64,000 nt of DNA. It comes from Clostridium cellulovorans 743B. GTDB taxonomy: Bacteria; Bacillota; Clostridia; Clostridiales; Clostridiaceae. The position numbers and the translations under genes are program-made. The notes under the pieces were generated by a model. The model made no database searches. It saw only the letters and a list, made by a program, of their open reading frames with translations, and was not told the DNA's origin. This document shows, piece after piece, positions 44,430-52,984 of the stretch. The stretch is from the NCBI RefSeq assembly GCF_000145275.1, contig NC_014393.1, forward strand, positions 806,001 to 870,000. The letters are read 5' to 3'. The stretch's first letter is position 1; each line of letters opens with the position of its first letter.

Positions 44430-45236
44430 TTATTTTGTTTTAATTAAATCTCTTTGAGCTCTTGCTTTTTCTTTTAAAGTATATTTTGTTTGAGTTGATA
44501 CTATAACTTCGCCAAGCCATCTTAACGCTTCTTCTGGCTTATCAAGTCGTCTATATAATTCTCCAATTAAATAGCATAAGGAATATCTATCCATACTATA
44601 AATTGGATAGACGCTTTCTTCATAGTAACAATTTAAAAAACCGTCTAATGCCTTACTTAAGAAGGCTTTTTCTTTTGCTCCATCATTTTTAATCCTGTAC
44701 ATCCAAGCAAGTCGTAAGCATAACATTGCTTTTTGACTGCTTTTTCCCTCGCAAACCATAGAAGTCACTAGTGCTAGTTTATACCGTTCTATGGCAATAT
44801 CCACATCATAGATAGGAGGAAAGTGTTTTTCTTTCCATTTATGAGTGATATTATCAAAAATTTTCTGGAATTGATATTCTCTAACGGAATTGAAGTCAAC
44901 GTTGAGTGCAGAATAGCCACAAGACGGACAAACTACGACTTCATAAAAATATTTATTTATAGGATAATATTCTACAAAAAAGTCAGACTCTTGTTTTTTA
45001 ATCCTAGAGCCTTCTTTTTTTACTGTTCTAGCCTTAAATCTAGCTTCACAAACAGGACAATCAATGGTCTTATCATATAGTAAGGTATTCGGGTCAATTT
45101 CTGGACTTTGCTTTTGATTAACGTTTACGGAGCTGTTATTAGGGCGATTAAGATTATTATCTAATGTTGAATTTCCTATATCATTAACTCCGAGGTTTTT
45201 TGACTGCGATGATTTATTAGCTTCGTAACCAAACAT
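44430..45236 (-). CDS. DUF2225 family protein
   Basis: A 268-residue protein with a disordered Asn/Ser/Gln-rich N-terminus (about 1-50), then two CxxC pairs in DCPVCEARFKART and VVCPSCGYSALNVDF that probably bind zinc. A helical TPR-like C-terminal half (AMLCLRLAWMYRIKNDGAKEK, PEEALRWLGEVI) follows. This layout matches DUF2225 proteins of Firmicutes, whose function is unknown. GAGGTGAAA precedes the ATG. It lies 85 nt upstream of the chemoreceptor-like gene on the same strand, so the two may be co-transcribed. The 347-bp gap on its other side (45237-45583) shows no gene. Confidence 0.85.
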   Translation of the reverse strand: MFGYEANKSSQSKNLGVNDIGNSTLDNNLNRPNNSSVNVNQKQSPEIDPNTLLYDKTIDCPVCEARFKARTVKKEGSRIKKQESDFFVEYYPINKYFYEVVVCPSCGYSALNVDFNSVREYQFQKIFDNITHKWKEKHFPPIYDVDIAIERYKLALVTSMVCEGKSSQKAMLCLRLAWMYRIKNDGAKEKAFLSKALDGFLNCYYEESVYPIYSMDRYSLCYLIGELYRRLDKPEEALRWLGEVIVSTQTKYTLKEKARAQRDLIKTK

Positions 45237-45583
45237 AAGATTTCACCTCTAATAGTATTATTAAATATATCTTTTATAATTATAACAAAATATTTACTTT
45301 AGTACAAAAGAAAATCAAAATAAAGTGAAAATGTTTACAGGGATTCAATGGTAGGTACCTATATGATGAAATAAAAATTAATTAATGTTATATTAATACA
45401 TAATGAATAGAGAATTTATTTTGTAAGGAAAAAGTTATAGGTCTAGACAAATTAGTAATTAAGGTGATTACATACAATGAATAGAACCTAAGCTTTCGAA
45501 TAAATCAAAAATTTTATTGAAAAAATATTTGTTGTTAACGGAATGTACACATATACTTATTTTATGTTTTTCAGGAGGATAGT

Positions 45584-46444
45584 ATGTTAAAAACTCATGA
45601 TAAGATAGGAATTGTTGCTTGCTCAAATGGACTAAAGCTAGAACGTAAAAATAATATAGATAAACTGATTGATATACTGGAAGAATTAGGGATTAGGGTA
45701 GTTACTAGTAAATATATTTTTACTGGAGAAAATTTTAGTATCAGTATATCAAAGGAAAAAGCCAGTGAACTTATGACCTTTTTCAAAGATGATGAGATAA
45801 AAGCTATATTTGATTTATCTGGTGGAGACTTAGCTAATGGAATTTTGGAGTATTTAGATTATCAATATATAAAGAAAAATCCTAAGCCTTTTTATGGCTA
45901 TAGTGATCTGACCGTAGTATTAAATGCTATATATAGTAAAACTGGAATACCAACTTATAATTATCAGATAAGAAACCTTGTAGGCGAATTTTCTTCTGAG
46001 CAAAAATTAAATTTTGAAGATACCTTTTTTAATAATGGAACGGAACTTTACGATATAAAACCACGTTGGATAAACGGAGATAAAATAGAAGGTGTAGTTA
46101 TTGGTGGAAATATAAGATGCTTCTTGAAGTTAGCTGGTACAGAATATATTCCTAACCTTAAGAACAAGGTGCTACTACTGGAAGCTTTAAGTGGAGATAT
46201 AGCGAAGATTACTACCTTCTTAAATCAATATAAACAGATGGGAGTTTTCGATGAAATATCAGGAATAATCCTTGGAACTTTCACTGAGATGGAAAAAAAC
46301 TCATATAAGCCTTCAGTAGAGGAAATTCTTATGGAAATATTGGATGGCAAGAATATACCAATAGTGAAAACTGAGTATATAGGTCATCAGGGAAATAGTA
46401 GAGCTATAGCAATTGGTGGAAAAATACTTTTAAAGCGGGAATAA
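45584..46444 (+). CDS. Peptidase S66 / LD-carboxypeptidase family protein
   Basis: A 286-residue cytoplasmic serine peptidase-like protein. The nucleophile is Ser107 in FYGYSDLT, with the other triad members likely in LLEALSGD (Glu) and YIGHQGNSRAIAIGG (His). FDLSGGDLANGILEYLD is the conserved substrate-binding turn. The family includes LdcA, which trims L,D-tetrapeptides of recycled murein, and MccF, which cleaves microcin C7. Which activity applies cannot be told. AGGAGG precedes the ATG. Confidence 0.87.
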   Translation: MLKTHDKIGIVACSNGLKLERKNNIDKLIDILEELGIRVVTSKYIFTGENFSISISKEKASELMTFFKDDEIKAIFDLSGGDLANGILEYLDYQYIKKNPKPFYGYSDLTVVLNAIYSKTGIPTYNYQIRNLVGEFSSEQKLNFEDTFFNNGTELYDIKPRWINGDKIEGVVIGGNIRCFLKLAGTEYIPNLKNKVLLLEALSGDIAKITTFLNQYKQMGVFDEISGIILGTFTEMEKNSYKPSVEEILMEILDGKNIPIVKTEYIGHQGNSRAIAIGGKILLKRE

Positions 46445-46456
46445 GAGTAAGTGTGG

Positions 46457-46473
46457 AGAGTGTTAGCACTTTA
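46457..46473. promoter_or_regulatory. GAGAGTGTTAGCACTTT motif, copy 1
   Basis: This 17-bp word recurs with one mismatch at 58243-58259. It resembles overlapping halves of the HrcA CIRCE element but lacks its 9-bp spacer. It lies just after the S66 peptidase gene. The meaning is unknown. Confidence 0.3.
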
Positions 46474-46619
46474 AAAGTGATATTAAAACTCTGTTAGATT
46501 TTGAACTACAAGACTATTTAATTATAAAGCAAGAGAGCCTATTTTTGCTTAATAATACTTTATGTTTGCTTTAATAGATGCATGATTTATAATTATACAC
46601 ATTAGTAGGGGGATGAATT

Positions 46620-47114
46620 ATGGTTATAAGGGAAATTGAGACTAGAGATGCAGATGCCTTTTGGCAAATGCAATTTCAGTTAGATAAAGAAACAAAATTT
46701 ATGATGTATGAACCTAACGAAAGAACAAAGAATTTAGAGTTGATTAAGAATATTATCCAAAAAGCAATAGATGGAAGTAATTTATTATTAGTTGCAGAAA
46801 ATGATACAGAGATTGTTGGTTTTATTTCTGTACAGAGAGGTCTACCTAATAGAATTAAGCATACAGCATATATTGTTGTTGGCATACGAAAGGCTTTTCA
46901 AGGAAAAGGGATTGGCAGTGAGTTCTTCAAAAGATTAGATTTATGGGCGCGACAAAATAGTATAACAAGACTTGAATTAACAGTGATGAGTCCTAATATA
47001 ATTGCTAAACATCTGTATGAGAAATATGGCTTCGTTGTTGAAGGTATAAAAAAGAATTCTATGTTTGTTGATGGGGAATATGTAGATGAATTTTATATGG
47101 CGAAATTATTATAA
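46620..47114 (+). CDS. GNAT-family N-acetyltransferase
   Basis: A 164-residue acetyl-CoA-dependent transferase. The acetyl-CoA loop is VVGIRKAFQGKGIGSEFF (Q/RxxGxG/A pattern) at about residues 87-104; the C-terminal LYEKYGFVVEGIKKNSMFVDGEYVDEFYMAKLL is typical of the RimJ/RimL or spermidine-acetyltransferase-like group. Substrate unknown. GGGGG precedes the ATG. Confidence 0.9.
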   Translation: MVIREIETRDADAFWQMQFQLDKETKFMMYEPNERTKNLELIKNIIQKAIDGSNLLLVAENDTEIVGFISVQRGLPNRIKHTAYIVVGIRKAFQGKGIGSEFFKRLDLWARQNSITRLELTVMSPNIIAKHLYEKYGFVVEGIKKNSMFVDGEYVDEFYMAKLL

Positions 47115-47171
47115 TTAAGAACAGAATATACATTCTCAGTTATATTGCAATGTTTATAAAATATGCAATAT

Positions 47172-47223
47172 GTACCCTATAGGATAAGGCTTTAATAAAA
47201 GTTTGTCTTATAGGGTACTTTTA
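47172..47223. terminator. Bidirectional terminator between the GNAT gene and thiE
   Basis: GTACCCTATA pairs with TATAGGGTAC and is followed by TTTTATG; convergent genes end on both sides. Confidence 0.78.
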
Positions 47224-47240
47224 TGAGTTTAAAAATATTC

Positions 47241-47894
47241 TTAGAACATTTTGTATAGATTTTTAATTGTTAAAGGAATATCTTCAGCAGCAGTTATTTC
47301 TGTTACTAATGAAATTGTTTTTGCGCCATGCTCGATGACAGAAGTTAAATTATGTGCCTTTATTCCGCCGATAGCAACGAAAGGTAAGTCAATGTTTTTA
47401 ACAACGTAATCTAAATAAGTAAGTCCTACAGGGTCACATACATTCTTTTTAGTTTTCGTCGGAAAGATAGGACCAACACCTATATAATCGGCACCAACAG
47501 CAATAGCATCAAGGGCTTGACTAGGTTCATGGGTAGATAAACCTAGAATCATATCAGCCCCAACGTATCTACGAACATCGTCAACTGGAAGATCTGTTTG
47601 TCCAACATGGATACCATCAGCTTCTACCATCATTGCTATTTCAACATCATCATCTACAATAAATGTACAATCAGCTGCTTTAGTTAAATTTCTTATCGCT
47701 AGGCATTGGCTGTATTTTTCACGAGCTGTTTTATCCTTAGCTCGGTATTGTATAATTCTGATGCCAGAAGCAAGCATCTCTTCTACTACTTCGATATTAC
47801 TTCTTCCTCTTGAACTGTCTTCATCAGTTATGCAATAAATACCGCCTTCTCTTAAGTTATAAATTCCTCTTTCATAGCTTTCTCTTGAAGCCAT
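47241..47894 (-). CDS. thiE: Thiamine-phosphate synthase
   Basis: A 217-residue TIM-barrel enzyme that joins HMP-PP and HET-P (or carboxythiazole phosphate) to make thiamine phosphate. Family motifs are IRIIQYRAKD, FIVDDDVEIA, GIHVGQTDLP, YIGVGPIFPTKTKK and VAIGGIKAHNL. AAAGGAG lies before the ATG at 47894; the frame is open to 47918. It is the last gene of the minus-strand thiS-G-H-F operon, separated from thiF by a decayed NUDIX gene. Confidence 0.96.
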   Translation of the reverse strand: MASRESYERGIYNLREGGIYCITDEDSSRGRSNIEVVEEMLASGIRIIQYRAKDKTAREKYSQCLAIRNLTKAADCTFIVDDDVEIAMMVEADGIHVGQTDLPVDDVRRYVGADMILGLSTHEPSQALDAIAVGADYIGVGPIFPTKTKKNVCDPVGLTYLDYVVKNIDLPFVAIGGIKAHNLTSVIEHGAKTISLVTEITAAEDIPLTIKNLYKMF

Positions 47895-47948
47895 ATTATA
47901 TCTCCTTTCATTTTCCACGGTGAATTAGAATCGCAGAATTATGATATT

Positions 47949-48136
47949 TTATTTAAAGATATATAAGTTACTTGTCTTATTTTCATAAGCATCACTAATA
48001 CTTTTAATATTCCATGGATGTATTTCATTAGGCAAAGTGTCTTTTTCAAAGAAACTTATCTTTTGGATTTCATTTTCGCACATAATATTCTGTTGCTTTC
48101 ATCAAAAACAGCAGCAAAAACACCTACCTTTGGCAT
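47949..48136 (-). pseudogene. NUDIX hydrolase remnant inside the thiamine operon
   Basis: The minus strand after thiF starts an intact-looking frame at 48136 behind GAAGGA: MPKVGVFAAVFDESNRILCAK, then a stop after MKSKR. In the next frame, directly overlapping, runs NEIQKISFFEKDTLPNEIHP, continuing to SNLYIFK and ending at 47949. These match the N-terminal strand and the C-terminal region of a NUDIX hydrolase; the central Nudix box is missing. A deletion plus frameshift of a former gene is the simplest explanation. Confidence 0.72.
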
Positions 48137-48184
48137 ATTTATTCCTTCTTTCATTAATGAAATATAACAAGTATTTTTAAGAAG

Positions 48185-48796
48185 TTAAGCTATATTAATT
48201 AAGTATTCTAAAACAATATCAGCTTGTTTAGCTGCGGCTACTAGAACTCTTGGACAAAGTGGTGGATTGTCTGAAGAAAGCTCTGTCTTAAAATCACCTA
48301 TTATATAAAACTTATCATGAATTTTTCTTGTTACTATATTATCGCTATTTCCATAACCAGCAAGCCCAGAAACTGCTACAAGTAGTTTGTCAGAATTATA
48401 ATATTTCTCGCATATCAAAGCCTTGAATTCACTTTTATCAAAGGCTTCGATAACTACATCACAATCTTTAAAAGCATCATCTACGTTATGAGAAGTGATT
48501 TTTTCGCATACTGCTTCAAAATTAAGTTCTGGATTAATCATTGAAAGATTATCCTTTAATGCATTAACCTTCTCTTTGCCTATTTGTGATATAAAATAAA
48601 ACTGTCTGTTAAGATTGCTAGCAGAAACTATGTCAAAGTCATAGATTTTAAAGTTCTTTAGTCCGCTACGAACAAGGCATAAAGCAACGTTAGAGCCAAG
48701 ACCACCAGCACCAGCGATACCAATTTTAAATTTTTGAAGTTTTTCTAGAGCTTCTTGATTTATGTATGAACTTACGCCTTTTTCAAATGTATTCAT
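48185..48796 (-). CDS. thiF: Thiamine sulfur-carrier adenylyltransferase, short clostridial type
   Basis: A 203-residue E1-like enzyme that adenylates the C-terminus of ThiS. The nucleotide site is GIAGAGGLGSNVAL, followed by YDFDIVSASNLNRQFYF (Asp and Arg of the ATP site) and CDVVIEAFDKSEFK. It is shorter than E. coli ThiF and lacks its zinc CxxC pairs, as usual in clostridia. Its ATG overlaps the thiH stop codon as TAATG, so the two are translationally coupled. Confidence 0.92.
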   Translation of the reverse strand: MNTFEKGVSSYINQEALEKLQKFKIGIAGAGGLGSNVALCLVRSGLKNFKIYDFDIVSASNLNRQFYFISQIGKEKVNALKDNLSMINPELNFEAVCEKITSHNVDDAFKDCDVVIEAFDKSEFKALICEKYYNSDKLLVAVSGLAGYGNSDNIVTRKIHDKFYIIGDFKTELSSDNPPLCPRVLVAAAKQADIVLEYLINIA

Positions 48797-49905
48797 TATA
48801 TCAGCACTTCCCAGTCTTTTAGAATTGGTTGATATCCTCGATTAATGATGACCTTTGAGAATTCTTCAAGTCCTCTGTCATCGCTTATTTCAAATTGAGG
48901 AACACTTTCTTCTTCCTTAACAGCATGACCACCAACTTCTGTTATAGAACCAGCAGACATCTTTGTAACACCGAGTCCGATTATATTCTCTCTAAAGCTT
49001 GGGGTCTCTCTTGTAGAAATAGTGATTCCACAGCGTGGCATAAAAATTCTAAGAGCTGTCATAGCTTGAACAAGAGACTTATCATCTACACCTTTAGGCA
49101 TAAAGGGGTTGCCGGCATGTGGGCGTATTCTTGGAAGTGATATAGCTATATCAGTGCCAGGATAATTATCTTGAAGATATTTTCCGTGTAGTCCTGTGAA
49201 AAAACTTTCCTTTTGCCAAGAATCAAGTCCAAGTAATGCTCCAATATTTACGTTATGCATTTTTGCTTTGCAAGCTCTTTCAGGAGCATCAAGTCTAAAA
49301 TGATAATCGCTCTTTGGACCTTTTGGATGTAGTTTAGGATATAAATCTTCATTATAGACTTCTTGGAACATGGTGAAGCTATCAACACCAGCAGCAACAA
49401 GTTCTTCATATTCTTCTATAGTAAGAGAATATACCTCCACAGCAATTGAATGAAGATATTTCTTTAAAACTCTTGCACAGTCTGCGATATAAGAAACTGG
49501 AGTAACTGCTCTAGCATCACCAGTGAGGATTACTACATGTCCAAAACCTTCCTCGCTAATAGCTTTACCTTCAATTTCTACTTCCTCTAGGCTTAATTTC
49601 TTTCTTGGTATATGGTTGCTAGTATTAAAACCACAATATACACAATGGTTTGTACATATATTAGAAAGATATAAAGGTGTAAAGATATTTATAGTTTTAC
49701 CAAAGTTGCTAGTTGTAAGACGGTTTGCCTTTTGTGCCATTGCTTCTAGGTGAGCTGAAGCTTTTGCTGATAAGAGTGTAAGATAATCAAGTTCCGTAGG
49801 AAATTCTGCATTTATAGAACGAATTACATCATTATCAGTAACTTTTTCAAAAAAGCTATCAAAATCAAAATCTTTATAGGTAAGATATTTATTATAAAAA
49901 CTCAT
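48796..49905 (-). CDS. thiH: 2-iminoacetate synthase (radical SAM)
   Basis: A 369-residue radical SAM enzyme that cleaves tyrosine to dehydroglycine for thiazole synthesis. The Fe-S motif is C84-TNH-C88-VY-C91 and conserved blocks include VVILTGDARAVTPV, EVYSLTIEEYEELVAAGVDSFTMFQEVY and SLPRIRPHAGNPF. It needs no oxygen, in contrast to ThiO. GAAGGA lies before the ATG at 49905; the open frame to 49947 merely reads into a repeat element. It is coupled to thiF. Confidence 0.95.
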   Translation of the reverse strand: MSFYNKYLTYKDFDFDSFFEKVTDNDVIRSINAEFPTELDYLTLLSAKASAHLEAMAQKANRLTTSNFGKTINIFTPLYLSNICTNHCVYCGFNTSNHIPRKKLSLEEVEIEGKAISEEGFGHVVILTGDARAVTPVSYIADCARVLKKYLHSIAVEVYSLTIEEYEELVAAGVDSFTMFQEVYNEDLYPKLHPKGPKSDYHFRLDAPERACKAKMHNVNIGALLGLDSWQKESFFTGLHGKYLQDNYPGTDIAISLPRIRPHAGNPFMPKGVDDKSLVQAMTALRIFMPRCGITISTRETPSFRENIIGLGVTKMSAGSITEVGGHAVKEEESVPQFEISDDRGLEEFSKVIINRGYQPILKDWEVLI

Positions 49906-49942
49906 TAATAATCCTTCTTTCTGAAACTCTTGTATTAAGAGA

Positions 49943-50012
49943 TACAAGTTCCAATAAAGAAACTACATTTTTATATAAGGTATAGTGTAGAAACTTAAGT
50001 GGAGCTTATATA
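49943..50012 (+). repeat. Dispersed palindromic-end element, copy 8 (between thiG and thiH)
   Basis: A 70-bp form with TACAAGTTCCAATAAAG at the left and ATAGTGTAGAAACTTAAG, then TGGAGCTTATATA, at the right. The right half matches copies 6 and 7. It lies inside the transcribed thiamine operon, in antisense orientation to it. Confidence 0.62.
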
Positions 50013-50050
50013 ACTAAAGAATCTCAAAGTAATTTTCTATATAGAATTCT

Positions 50051-50821
50051 TTAGTCAAGGAAACCAGTCAGTGGTGTAGAAGCTTCAGCATAATCGCTAA
50101 CAATACCAGGCTTAGATAGGTAAGCAGCTCTACCAGCCTGAACAGCAAATCCAAAAGCTTTAGCCATTAATACAGGATTACTAGCAGTTGCTACTGCAGT
50201 GTTCACTAAAACAGCAGAGGCACCTAGTTCCATAGCTTCAGCAGCTTCGGAAGGCTTACCAATCCCAGCATCAACTATTATTGGAAGATCTATTTCTTCT
50301 ATAAGAATTTTTACTAGCTCTTTAGTTTTTAAGCCTTTATTAGTACCAATAGGAGCTCCAAGTGGCATTATTGCTGCAGCACCTGCATCTCTCATTGATC
50401 TTGCAGCATATAAATCTGGGCACATATAAGGAAGAACTATAAAGCCGTCCTTTGCAAGAATTTCTGTTGCTTTTGCTGTTTCATAATTATCTGGTAGAAG
50501 GTACTTATTATCAGAAATAACTTCAATCTTAACCCAATTTCCACCACCAGCTGCTCTTGAAAGCTGAGCTATTCTTACAGCTTCTTCTGCATTTCTTGCA
50601 CCATGGGTATTAGGCATTAATATACATTCTTTTGGAATGTAATTTATCATGTTTTTATCTGGGTTATTAAAATCTATACGGCGAAGAGCAGCAGTAACAA
50701 CATGAGCACCAGAAACTTTTATTACATCTGGAATTAACGATTCATCAGCGAATTTTCCTGTACCTAAAAATAATCTGCTATTTACTGTTTGTCCTCCAAT
50801 TATTAATTTATCTTCAATCAT
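50051..50821 (-). CDS. thiG: Thiazole synthase
   Basis: A 256-residue TIM-barrel enzyme that assembles thiazole phosphate from DXP, ThiS thiocarboxylate and dehydroglycine. Motifs: SRLFLGTGKFAD, the Schiff-base Lys in NWVKIEVISD, PLGAPIGTNKGL, IIVDAGIGKPSEAAEAMELGASAVLVNTA. GGAGG lies before the ATG at 50821; a short upstream extension to 50836 is unlikely. It follows thiS by about 195 nt, which is rather long for an operon partner. Confidence 0.96.
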   Translation of the reverse strand: MIEDKLIIGGQTVNSRLFLGTGKFADESLIPDVIKVSGAHVVTAALRRIDFNNPDKNMINYIPKECILMPNTHGARNAEEAVRIAQLSRAAGGGNWVKIEVISDNKYLLPDNYETAKATEILAKDGFIVLPYMCPDLYAARSMRDAGAAAIMPLGAPIGTNKGLKTKELVKILIEEIDLPIIVDAGIGKPSEAAEAMELGASAVLVNTAVATASNPVLMAKAFGFAVQAGRAAYLSKPGIVSDYAEASTPLTGFLD

Positions 50822-51015
50822 TATTAAAACCTCCAATGTTAATCTAGTGTACTACTTGCAAACCTAATGTGTATTTGATTTACACAAGGACTATATAGCC
50901 CGTACTTTTTGATTATTTTTCTTATTTTTAATAAAAAATAATACATGGTAAAGTAGAAATTTCCAATATAGAAAGTTTCTAGTTTAAGTTAATGGTATTA
51001 TTATGAGAAAATATA

Positions 51016-51216
51016 TCAGCCGCCACCAACAAAACGAAGCACTTCAATTGAGTCATTTTCTTTTAGGATTAATGTATTCCAAGAATCTTTAGGAGCGATA
51101 GATTTGTTTAATTCTACAATTACTTGTGCTGGGTTTATATTATGGACTTCAAGAATTTCATATACTGAAATATTTGAAGCAACATCTATGGAGTTTCCGT
51201 TTAATACAACATTCAT
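51016..51216 (-). CDS. thiS: Thiamine sulfur-carrier protein
   Basis: A 66-residue ubiquitin-fold protein starting MNVVLNGNSIDV. It ends in VGGG, the adenylated and then thiocarboxylated C-terminus that donates sulfur to ThiG. AAGGAGG precedes the ATG. It is the first gene of the thi operon, behind the TPP riboswitch and a repeat element. Confidence 0.95.
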   Translation of the reverse strand: MNVVLNGNSIDVASNISVYEILEVHNINPAQVIVELNKSIAPKDSWNTLILKENDSIEVLRFVGGG

Positions 51217-51278
51217 AAAAACACCTCCTTATTTCTTTTATGATAAATATATATAAATAATAACAATGCAAACTTGAG

Positions 51279-51362
51279 TTATATAAGTTCCAACAATGTT
51301 TATACATTGTAAATCATGTAATGTGGATAGAATTAGTGTAGAGTTTTTATTGGAACATATAG
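51279..51362 (+). repeat. Dispersed palindromic-end element, copy 6 (between TPP riboswitch and thiS)
   Basis: An 84-bp complete copy. Left TTATATAAGTTCCAACAATG, core TTTATACATTGTAAATCATG, then TTAGTGTAGAGTTTTTAT and right TGGAACATATAG. It is the best preserved example of both ends. It lies downstream of the riboswitch terminator, in the mRNA leader of thiS, in antisense orientation to it. Confidence 0.75.
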
Positions 51363-51414
51363 ATTTAAGACTTGATTATTGTTTGCAAAGCCTAGTAGAT
51401 TAGTGTAATTTAAA

Positions 51415-51480
51415 TAAAAAAGCGGTATAGAACTTGCACTAAAACTTCCTTAAATGGAATCTAATACAATCATATACCGC
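51415..51480 (-). terminator. Terminator controlled by the TPP riboswitch
   Basis: On the minus strand GCGGTATA pairs with TATACCGC, with an inner TTCC/GGAA hairpin, followed by TTTTTT. A second stem (CATTC-GGG/CCC-GAATG) between the aptamer and this hairpin could take part in the switch. Confidence 0.78.
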
Positions 51481-51547
51481 GAGAACATTCTGGGCAAACA
51501 AAAAAGCTTACCCGGAATGAGTAAACTCCTATGCAAAATATGCATGT

Positions 51548-51625
51548 AGCTTCCCTCCGGCGGTATTAACCGCTTCAGGTTCAAAGAGTTGAGGATAAAC
51601 CTCTCTCAGCCTTTTGGCACCCCTA
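51548..51625 (-). ncRNA. TPP riboswitch (THI element)
   Basis: On the minus strand: AGGGGTGCC, then AGGCTGAGAGAGG, CTCTTTGAACCTGAAG, and a CGGTTAATACCG stem followed by GCCGGAGGGAAGC. These are the conserved P2, J3/2, P4 and P5 parts of the thiamine pyrophosphate aptamer. It precedes thiSGHF-E, so excess TPP should cause early termination. Confidence 0.95.
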
Positions 51626-51657
51626 GCCTAAAATTATTTAATTACTATTACGAGAAC

Positions 51658-51686
51658 ATTATAAACCTAAAGTAAGTATATGTAAA
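51658..51686 (-). promoter_or_regulatory. Promoter of the thiamine operon
   Basis: On the minus strand TTTACA (51686-51681) and TATAAT (51663-51658) are 17 bp apart, about 30 bp before the aptamer. Confidence 0.82.
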
Positions 51687-51699
51687 GTCACTATCAAAA

Positions 51700-52080
51700 C
51701 TAAAAAATGCCTTGAAAAGAAAGTTCTTCTTGGTGAATCACTTTCATAAACAGCATTTTTATAGATTCTAAGGACGGAGAACATTCTTCTTTAACATAGT
51801 TTTTCATGTATCCTTTAAGTTTCACCATTTCATAAGTTATTGCATCAGTATCATTATGATTTACAAAGAACGTTACAAACTTTAGGTGTTTCTGCCAATG
51901 TTCTATTAGGTCATCAGTTTCTTTTATAGCTTCTTCCCACTGATTATCGTCAACTAATTTATCAATTTTATCAGTAGCTTCAATGAGATGGAGATTTATA
52001 TAATGAAGATAATTATTTATAAAATATATACTTACAAGCATTAAGGCGAATAATCCTAAGGAGGTTATTAAGTTTTTCAT
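51700..52080 (-). CDS. DUF4363 family protein
   Basis: A 126-residue protein with one N-terminal membrane anchor or signal segment (ITSLGLFALMLVSIYFI) and a helical domain facing outward. It contains WEEAIKETDDLIEHWQKH, which matches the DUF4363 family of clostridia and bacilli. It lies 17 nt after the DUF421 gene and is surely in the same operon, the usual pairing for these two families. Function unknown. GAGGTG precedes the ATG. Confidence 0.85.
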   Translation of the reverse strand: MKNLITSLGLFALMLVSIYFINNYLHYINLHLIEATDKIDKLVDDNQWEEAIKETDDLIEHWQKHLKFVTFFVNHNDTDAITYEMVKLKGYMKNYVKEECSPSLESIKMLFMKVIHQEELSFQGIF

Positions 52081-52097
52081 GAAAAATCACCTCTATT

Positions 52098-52829
52098 TTA
52101 TTGCTTTTTTCCTTTATTCTTATTGCTTTTTTCTTGGTTATTATTTTGTTTTTTAGAATCATTTTTTCCTTGGATATATAGTTCACCCTGGCAATCTAGT
52201 AAGGCTAAGATGATGTCTTTAATATCTTTATGACCTTGTTTCTGAATGGTGTTTATAAGCCACTTTTCGTCCTTTTCAGCAAGCTTTAAATTATATTCCC
52301 TAATTTTGCCATCGACCACCAGGGTTAAAGGCAAGGTATCTTGGGTACAATGGATGTTCATATCCTTTTTTGTTGGCGGAGTAAGTTCAGTTTTCGGGAT
52401 AATAGAAAGTTCACCACAAGTTTCTAATATAGCAAATTCTATATCTTCTATGTTAAAGTAGCCTTCAAGCCTTAATTCTTCTAAAAGATCATCTATGTTA
52501 AATTTTTGTTTTTTCATTTCTTCAAAATCTATATAACCATTTTTAATTAAGATGCTTGGATGACTTGAAAAAAGAATTCGAGTCTTTTCAAATTTCATTT
52601 GAATAAAGGAAATCATTACCTCAAGGAGAATTAAGGTAATAATGGGTATAATACCGTATAAAAGTGGTATTTTGGAATCAACTATAGGAAGCGATGCAAG
52701 TTCTGATACTATTATGGTAACAACTAATTCAAAGGGTTGTAACTCGCCAATTTGCCGTTTCCCCATAAGACGCATAGTAAATATTATGAGAAAAAATGTG
52801 ATAATTGTTCTTATTATTGTTGTATACAT
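52098..52829 (-). CDS. DUF421 (YetF-family) membrane protein
   Basis: A 243-residue protein with three N-terminal membrane segments (residues about 4-80), the family block TMRLMGKRQIGELQPFELVVTIIVSELAS (shown in part: GKRQIGELQPFE), and a cytoplasmic beta-rich domain with a Lys/Asn/Gln-rich tail. YetF/YrbG-type proteins occur near sporulation and envelope genes in Firmicutes, but their biochemical role is unknown. GGAG precedes the ATG. It diverges from the uridine-kinase-like gene. Confidence 0.87.
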   Translation of the reverse strand: MYTTIIRTIITFFLIIFTMRLMGKRQIGELQPFELVVTIIVSELASLPIVDSKIPLLYGIIPIITLILLEVMISFIQMKFEKTRILFSSHPSILIKNGYIDFEEMKKQKFNIDDLLEELRLEGYFNIEDIEFAILETCGELSIIPKTELTPPTKKDMNIHCTQDTLPLTLVVDGKIREYNLKLAEKDEKWLINTIQKQGHKDIKDIILALLDCQGELYIQGKNDSKKQNNNQEKSNKNKGKKQ

Positions 52830-52984
52830 AAAAAAACTCCTTGATTGTTTGTATATTTTATATTTTTCTCAATATTTTTAAAATTATGATAAGTTTCAAG
52901 GCAAAATCACGTATAATAATAGTAACAGTAATAATTAGACAGAAGATTGGAATAAATGCGGTAAGCGAAGGGAAGTGTATTTAC

